Part shown: piece by piece, positions 57,664 to 64,000 of the stretch
How the letters are laid out: each line of letters starts with the position of its first letter
Numbering within the stretch: position 1 is the first letter of the stretch
Assembly: GCA_963920705.1 (NCBI GenBank)
Contig: OY987238.1
Coordinates: 14,998,183-15,062,182, forward strand
Reading direction: 5' to 3'
Source of the DNA: Odiellus spinosus
Taxonomy: Eukaryota > Arthropoda > Arachnida > Opiliones > Phalangiidae
DNA: 64,000 bases
The notes under the pieces: model-generated
What the model saw: only the letters and a program-made list of their open reading frames with translations
The model's database searches: none
What the model was told of the DNA's origin: nothing
Translations under genes and position numbers: made by a program

Positions 57664-59135
57664 ATGGATGAGAATTTATGTCCAAATTCGGTAGATTTAA
57701 ATAAAATGTTTAAAATTACCGTCGCAACTGTCTTAATAAGATTAAAACCAAAAAACGTGAAAAGCGAGGTTTTCGTTACGATTATAAAACAAAGATTTCA
57801 ATCTAAATACGTCGATATTTTGAAAAAGGTTTCGCAGCTTGAAAATGAGAGACTTCGCGTAGCGCAATGTCGTGTTTTAATGCAATTTACTAACGGAAAT
57901 GGTAAATTAACTTTTAATAGGTCATTAAATGCAAGTTTCACGAGTAATTTTACATTTAGATTCCCAATTATTTCTAAACACGGACGATTCCTACGCAATT
58001 TTAATCTCGCCATTGAATGAACGAAGGGACGAGACTTTGTTACACGATTTCAACGCGGGGTTTTTGAAAAGAATTCCATCCGTGATATCAAAAATCGCCT
58101 CCGAAGAGTTTTCTCCTTTATTTTTCACCCATAACGAGTATCTTTATAAAACTATCCGTGAATCTGTCGACAGATTCTTCTCCACGAGAAAAATCGACGA
58201 AGAATTATCTGATGAAGATGACCAGTGTGAAATACAAATTTATCGTAATATAACTACGCTAAGCGAATGTCCGTTTTTGGACCCTGACATTGCTAAGACG
58301 CTTCTGATCGAGTGTTCATTGTTTACCCAAAATGCCCTCGACCTTTACGTTCAAAAACGAGGTCGGATGAGCCTAAAAGTAAGTAGAATATCTGTGGTCC
58401 GATATGTGACGTCATATCTAGCCACAAACAAATAGTTACCCCCTTTAAAGTCGCCTTCTTTTCTATCTTAGCGGGCGACGTTAGCCATAGAGAGTTGTAC
58501 AGTCAAAGCTATGATGCGCATGCAAGGGAAGCATTTTTAAAGTGGCAAATTTTAGAGTAGAGAGGGCCTTTAACGGGCCTACATTGGTTGTCTGCTCAAT
58601 AAGCTTAAAGCGACAAAGGGAGAATGCAACCCACAATATGATGGTATTTGAAAATATAATTAAAGGGATAATGAAATACATCGTGAAATTGTTATTAAAG
58701 AGAGAGAGACGAAAACTAACCGCCCAGCGACCCCTCGTTAAGCCTCGTAATAAATAAAATAATATTACATTTTAAATTTAATTTCAGACAATGGACGCTT
58801 TCAGCGAGAGGATATCATTGCTCGGAATGTCTAACCTATTAGCTAACCGCGTGACGTATATTCTTGTAGAGCAAATCAGATCTTGTTGCAAAAAATTAAA
58901 AGAGGAAATATTCGTTTGTCCGTACCTTCGCGACAGTATTTACTATTTGCTGAAATCTTTAGAGACAATTTTAAGTTCGCGCAAATCTATAAATTGCGAA
59001 AAACGTTTCGTATTTGACCAGGAAAGAGACGCTGCTTTAAAAAATGCTTTGCAACAATGTGGGGATGATGAATTTTCTCTCGTTAATATGTATATTTCAC
59101 GAGTTATATCTTTGTTTTCATTTGAAGCTAAATAA
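57664..59135 (+). CDS. Three-exon gene, weakly MEI4-like
   Basis: Exons 57664-57901, 57960-58378 and 58788-59135 join in phase (donors gtaaat and gtaagt, acceptors atttag and tttcag) to 334 residues. The N-terminal 70 residues (FKITVATVLIRLKPKN, then a Leu-rich helix DILKKVSQLENERL) resemble in pattern the start of meiotic double-strand-break protein MEI4: hydrophobic helix, I-R-x-K-P, coiled coil. The rest is helical, with an acidic stretch (DEELSDEDDQCE), and matches nothing I can name. Length is near MEI4 (about 385 in vertebrates). MEI4 works with REC114 on meiotic chromosomes; that role here is a guess. Gene structure is solid, identity is not. Intron 2 holds a single agggagaatgcaaccca motif shared with the 41.2-kb element. 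Confidence 0.7.
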
Positions 59136-59824
59136 ACTACATTGTCTATTTACCTATTTCCTTATTTTACTACGTAAGGGGGTCGTCTATTTCGTGGGAA
59201 CTGGGTGAGGGCCTCCAAAATGGTGCATCATTTCTCCCAAGCCTTTCAGTTCTCCCAAAAAACATTAAGTCTAATTTCACACAATTTCTAGGTTAAGTTA
59301 GAATGGGAGAAATGGGAATTGGGAGAACCTTTTTGGGTGAAATTGAAATGTAGCGCCGTAATTGTTCTAGAAAATTATAGATAATATATATCTTTGGCAA
59401 GGCTTATTATCGTCACTCAAACTAGGTAGCTACCTATCATGGCGGTTGAGCGAAGCGTGACATTTGGCGAAGGGTACTACGTAGAAGTTTAATAGACGTT
59501 TAGCCTTTCTAGAGGCGAGCCGAGTTCAAAGGTGAAAAACTTTAATGATCACGTCGGACGGTCAGAGTTCTAAGGTCTTTACGAACGAACCAGGCGGAAC
59601 GGTAACTGATAAGGGCTCCAGAGATCAAAGATCTTTTTTTAATCGAACCCAAGGAGCTCCTAAAGTTTCGAATCGTGATGGGTTCAACCCGCGAGTTTGG
59701 CTCGGAGAAATAGGTTAGGGGAATGGTCGCTCGCTTAAGTGTTTGGTATAAGCTAATAAATATTGGGTTTGTATCCAAACCTCGTTGACGAGTTCCCGAA
59801 TGATAGGAGAAACAACTTATTAAG
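59136..59824. other. Intergenic, no gene recognised
   Basis: Contains a short inverted pair around 59235-59335 (cagttctcccaaaaaa, ttgggagaacctttttggg). A 78-codon - frame at 59542-59778 has no recognisable domain. Confidence 0.4.
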
Positions 59825-60693
59825 AACTTAATACCAGAAGCCGATGAAACCCTCCTTTGAAGTCTATTACTCCCGGGTCTTGTCTACCCCTCTCTGTATG
59901 GGTTATTCTCAAAAGGCGCGATTCGTACGCCTCCTAACGGTAGATGTTTTCGGAGCGGGAGTTCGTCGAGCGAATATCTCTATAGTCTTTCGCAGCCTTG
60001 GAACCACCAAAAAAAATAGTTCACGCGCATTGGTATTTTCGTATTTTCCGAGAATGGTCCGCTGATCCCTCACCCCGAACCCTTCGACCACCCGCGGGCT
60101 ACGCGAGAAATTCATTGATAGTATTTTACAAAACGCGCTTTGCTATTCCCTTTATTTCGCTAAAAATTAGGTGTATCCCAGCTTTGTACGTGCTGAAAAC
60201 TCTAGGGGGAATTTACCGTCGTTTATGTCAATGACGCTTTTCGCCTATATTTAGAAAAAAAAAAAAAAAAAAAAAATCTCAAAAAAAGCTAAGGTTTTTT
60301 TTAAGTAAACAAAAAAAAAAAAAGAACTGTAATCCTCCTTCATGCTTCGGTGACAGATTGGCGGCTAGAATTTAGAAATAGTGGCTGTGTATTTTTGGTG
60401 GGACTATATTTTCAAAGATGAGTGATATTCAATTTAAGTGGCTGTCAATAGGCTAATTTAGGTGGTTCCAAGGATGCGAAAGACTATAGCAGCCTCGGAG
60501 TTCGTCCAAAAACGTCGTCGTTTGTGGAGAGAGAAAATTTCCAATTTTCCGTAGACAGGGGGGATGATGTAGGACCCCTTCTAACTCGTAAAATTGGAAA
60601 TTTTACCCATACAGAGAGGAGCGCTATATGGAACATTGGAGTAGTAGACTTCAAAGGAGGGTTTCATCGGCTTCTGTTAATACTTATTATTGC
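59825..60693. repeat. Inverted repeat pair, arms of about 85 bp
   Basis: The left arm from 59825 (agaagccgatgaaaccctcc, tttgaagtct, ctctctgtatgggt) is matched in inverted orientation at about 60605-60693. The interior of about 690 bp includes poly(A) runs (60251, 60310) and overlapping small frames with no recognisable product. It could be a non-autonomous element of about 0.87 kb or two copies of one repeat. Confidence 0.7.
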
Positions 60694-61979
60694 GAACAAA
60701 GTTTAAAATCCCTTATAATTGACCTTCTCCTAACCTTGAAGCTTCGTGTTTTATTGACATAGGTTTGTGGGGCTATTTATGTTAATAAGTAACGTGTCCA
60801 CGCCTCTCTCTCTCTCTAGGAGTCTTTATTTGAATTTTAAGACGGTGATCCTTCTACCTCATTCCTCCAGGATTTTATTTTAAACCGAACATTTCGTATA
60901 GTTAGAAAAAGGCACTTGAAAAAGTTTTCCTCGAAGTTCATTCAGCTTTTATTCTAGATTTTATCCCGAAATAAACAATTTCATTACGTTAAAATGAATC
61001 AAAGGGAGAATGAAATCTTAAAATAAAATTAACTTTTTTATTTTGTGGTAGCTGGGCAGATTGTAGTTCGAGGAAGGCCCCTCTTAACAACACCTTTGAA
61101 GCAAGGACCCTAGACTAAGACGTCAAATACTGTAGCCTTAATAGACGAATTCGAAATGGTACTTGCCGATCTGTTTTCAAAGATGAATGTTCCTTTTCCG
61201 ATTGGCTAAGCTACGACGACAAGAGACGAGAGAGACAAACAAGGACCCGGTAACCCTTCCCCTCGCGCTTCGAGACTCGACGCGACGCGTGTCAGATAGC
61301 AACGGGTGTAATACACTTTAAGACTACCCAAATTAAAGTAAATTCAAATAGATATGATTAAACGTAAGACAAAGGCTTAGTTCTCCCTTAATTTGGCAAC
61401 AAAGACCAATAATTTGGTCAGAGGGTTATTCGATTAACATTTAGGTTTTAAAGTGATAAAATTAGCGGCTCGCTCTCGACCGTTAGCGAGATAAAATGAC
61501 CTTTTAATAAAACCAAACATTGAGGGGGGAAAAAAAAGTAAATAAAGAATAGGGGAACTAATTTGGCGTTGGATGAAGCAAACCTCTCCGCGGGGAAGAC
61601 GCGCCCCCGAAGGTGGGAGGAAGTTTAAGGATAATTTAATGATGGCCCCTAGAAATTGCTTTTCCACTAATGTATTGTTCCGCTTAATTAAATTAAAAAA
61701 CCATCAGGAACGACGAAACAGGCCACCGAGAGTTTTGCCCCCCTCCCCCCCACCGTGGCTCGTCCACCCCCCTTAATCGCGATCTTATACGCTCACAGTT
61801 ATGCAACGCGTCTTCTAACTCTTCTAAGTATTAGAATTTAAGGCCTTGGTCATACATGGACGATTTTGTTCGCACCATTGCGAATTATAACCAATCTATC
61901 AGAGACGAGTTTGCCCATCAAAGATAAATACAAAAGGCTACTCCGAGTTCTACGAACATCAGGGTCTTATGACTTATAC
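60694..61979. other. Intergenic, no gene recognised
   Basis: Mixed composition with a (ct)n run near 60810 and a more GC-rich patch near 61250-61300. Small open frames (61434-61667 on -, 61573-61776 on +) overlap each other and match nothing known. Confidence 0.4.
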
Positions 61980-62480
61980 GAAAAATCCAAGGGATATTCT
62001 GACATCTAGGTAAAAATTCAAGGGATATTCTGACTGCTAAGCAAAAATCCAAGGGTTATTCTGACTGCTAGGAAAAATTACAATGGGTATTCTGACTGCA
62101 AGGAAAAAGTCAAGGGGTATTCTGATTTTTAGGAAAATTTTAAGGGGTATTCTGACTGCTAAGAAAAAATCCAAGGGTTATTCTGACTTCTGGGAAAAAA
62201 TCCAAGGAAATTCTGACTTCTAGGAAAAATTCCAAGGGGTATTCTGACATCTAGGAAAAATTCCAAGGGGTATTCTGACATCTAGGAAAAAATCCAAGGG
62301 GTATTCTGACATCTTGGTAAAAATCCAAGGAGATTCTGACTTCTAGGAAAAAATCCAAGGGGTATTCTGACATCTTGGTAAAAATCCAAGGGGTATTCTG
62401 ACATCTTGGTAAAAATCCAAGGAGATTCTGACTTCTAGGAAAAAATTCAAGGGGTATTCTGACTTCTAGGAAAAAACCCT
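61980..62480 (+). repeat. 30-bp minisatellite (about 17 copies)
   Basis: Unit approximates aaaaatccaaggggtattct + gacttctagg, with variants gacatctagg, gactgctaag and a shorter aaggagattctg form. The variants are locally clustered, and some neighbouring units are duplicated as pairs (62285-62430). Confidence 0.92.
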
Positions 62481-63127
62481 GGTGTCATTCTTACTTCTAG
62501 ATTAAAAATACTCGCGCTATTCTGACTTTTATTAACAAACTCAAGGTTTACCGAATTTCTGAGACAAACCAATGGGTCTTTTCTAACTTTTTACCTTTTC
62601 GAATGAAACGAAAAGGTCTTCCGAGTACTACCCTTGAATATATGAAGCATATTTATTTATGACATTTTTTTTCCTTCTTTATGGGATTGTATTATTTGTT
62701 TTTACTCTTGGGATAGACATTGGTGGTTCGAACGGGGCTTCGGGGAACGATCTTTCTCGGATATCGGGCGGGTTGAAGTTGTATACGCGATAGGCTAGTT
62801 AATCGTACCGGGAATACCCTAATTTATATCTCGGCGATTAACCGTAAGTGAATTAGCGGGCCTACCCTAAACTCCCCGTCGCCAGGGGGCGTCCAACCTC
62901 CCGAAGGGCCAAAAGGGCGGACCCAAAAAGAGCCCTTCGCTTCGACTAAAAGATCATATTTCACGACTACCCAAGATTATGCCTTAAACAGACGACGCTC
63001 AATTTTATTTCCAGAAAAACACTTTCGAACGAAATTTCCCCAGATTTCATTTTAACATCAAGAACACAAACTCTCCATACGAACTTATATATACGAGGGT
63101 TAAGCCTATAGAAATAGCCAACGGTAC
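62481..63127. other. Intergenic, locally GC-richer
   Basis: 62700-62940 is GC-richer than its surroundings (gggcggacccaaaaag, cgccagggggcgtcc). A ggttcgaac phrase at about 62723 recalls a tRNA T-arm, but no cloverleaf forms around it. Confidence 0.4.
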
Positions 63128-63971
63128 ATTGAGCTGGCTCAATCGTCCAATTGAGCTGGCTGAATCGTCCAATTGAGCTGGCTGAATCGTCCAATTGAGC
63201 TGGCTGAATCGTCCAATTGAGCTGGCTGAATCGTCCAATTGAGCTGGCTGAATCGTCCAATTGAGCTGGCTGAATCGTCCAATTGAGCTGCCTCAATCGT
63301 CCAATTGAGCTGCCTCAATCGTCCAATTGAGCTGCCTCAATCGTCCAATTGAGCTGCCTCAACCGTCCAATTGAGCTGCCTCAACCGTCCAATTGAGCTG
63401 CCTCAACCGTCCAATTGAGCTGCCTCAACCGTCCAATTGAGCTGCCTCAACCGTCCAATTGAGCTGCCTCAACCGTCCAATTGAGCTGCCTCAACCGTCC
63501 AATTGAGCTGCCTCAACCGTCCAATTGAGCTGCCTCAACCGTCCAATTGAGCTGCCTCAACCGTCCAATTGAGCTGCCTCAACCGTCCAATTGAGCTGCC
63601 TCAACCGTCCAATTGAGCTGCCTCAACCGTCCAATTGAGCTGCCTCAACCGTCCAATTGAGCTGCCTCAACCGTCCAATTGAGCTGCCTCAACCGTCCAA
63701 TTGAGCTGCCTCAACCGTCCAATTGAGCTGCCTCAACCGTCCAATTGAGCTGCCTCAACCGTCCAATTGAGCTGCCTCAACCGTCCAATTGAGCTGCCTC
63801 AACCGTCCAATTGAGCTGCCTCAACCGTCCAATTGAGCTGCCTCAACCGTCCAATTGAGCTGCCTCAACCGTCCAATTGAGCTGCCTCAATCGTCCAATT
63901 GAGCTGCCTCAATCGTTCAATTGAGCTGGCTCAACCGTCCAATTGAGCTGCCTCAACCGTCCAATTGAGCT
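63128..63971 (+). repeat. 22-bp minisatellite (about 38 copies)
   Basis: Unit ccaattgagctgcctcaacc + gt. Ordered variants: ggctgaatcgt units at the left (63140-63280), then cctcaatcgt (about four), then a long homogeneous run of cctcaaccgt, then cctcaatcgt and one ggctcaaccgt at the right edge. Every unit contains CAATTG. The array ends about 30 bases before the window end. Confidence 0.96.
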
Positions 63972-64000
63972 GAAATAAATATTTTTGAAAGAGACGAGTT

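Noticed and set aside
62715-62790. Possible tRNA because of ggttcgaac
   Set aside because: No acceptor stem, D-arm or anticodon arm can be paired around it.

Overview
This is nuclear DNA from a eukaryote, almost certainly an invertebrate animal. Four or five protein genes can be assembled from spliced exons with mostly short (50-120 bp) GT-AG introns, and their families (NudC, TULA/UBASH3, ERCC6L-like SNF2, DM-domain) are animal ones. Repeats and small non-autonomous transposons fill the intergenic and intronic space. I cannot place it more precisely than a compact-intron invertebrate. There are no bacterial features, CRISPR arrays or convincing tRNA genes. Layout: 0.46-34.33 kb is one giant block of short-period satellites. 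It contains a 19-bp unit (A), a 22-bp unit (B), a 16-bp unit (C), a 17/18-bp unit (D) and a 48-bp unit (E). A, B and D look like relatives of one another. C and D alternate in composite blocks with re-used junctions. The whole array has a polarity: the G-rich strand of D is + from 3.5 to 8.55 kb and - from 8.83 to 34.3 kb, with the flip next to an E block. Between 8.9 and 14 kb E and D form a higher-order repeat of about 1.58 kb; longer (2.5-3.4 kb) and shorter (about 480 bp) higher-order repeats are visible further right. The array is free of stop codons over kilobases on one strand, so it yields spurious open frames up to 2403 codons; these are not genes. A 6.1-kb Ty3/Gypsy retrotransposon (23370-29497) sits inside a C block, with two LTRs I read as identical, a 4-bp target duplication, a tRNA-Lys-type primer site and one uninterrupted gag-pol frame. 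It is very young, but its integrase departs from the consensus at two otherwise conserved positions. The right side is gene-bearing: an ERCC6L-like SNF2 gene on the - strand (44762 to 38726, 5' end not found) whose splicing and frames are intact but whose ATPase motifs are nearly all altered; a complete 658-residue UBASH3/TULA-type gene on the - strand (53405-48343, 11 exons); a short DM-domain (DMRT) reading frame on + (54252-54608); a complete 325-residue NUDC gene on - (57468-55268, 7 exons, first intron GC-AG); and, head-to-head 195 bp away, a three-exon + gene (57664-59135) that weakly resembles meiotic MEI4. These do not form a functional pathway cluster; NUDC and the MEI4-like gene may share a promoter region. 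Small inverted-repeat elements (hAT-like, piggyBac-like and unclassified) lie between and inside the genes. A dispersed repeat at 34.33 kb recurs at 46.94 kb, each copy near degenerate D units. The window ends with a 30-bp (61.98-62.48 kb) and a 22-bp (63.13-63.97 kb) minisatellite.
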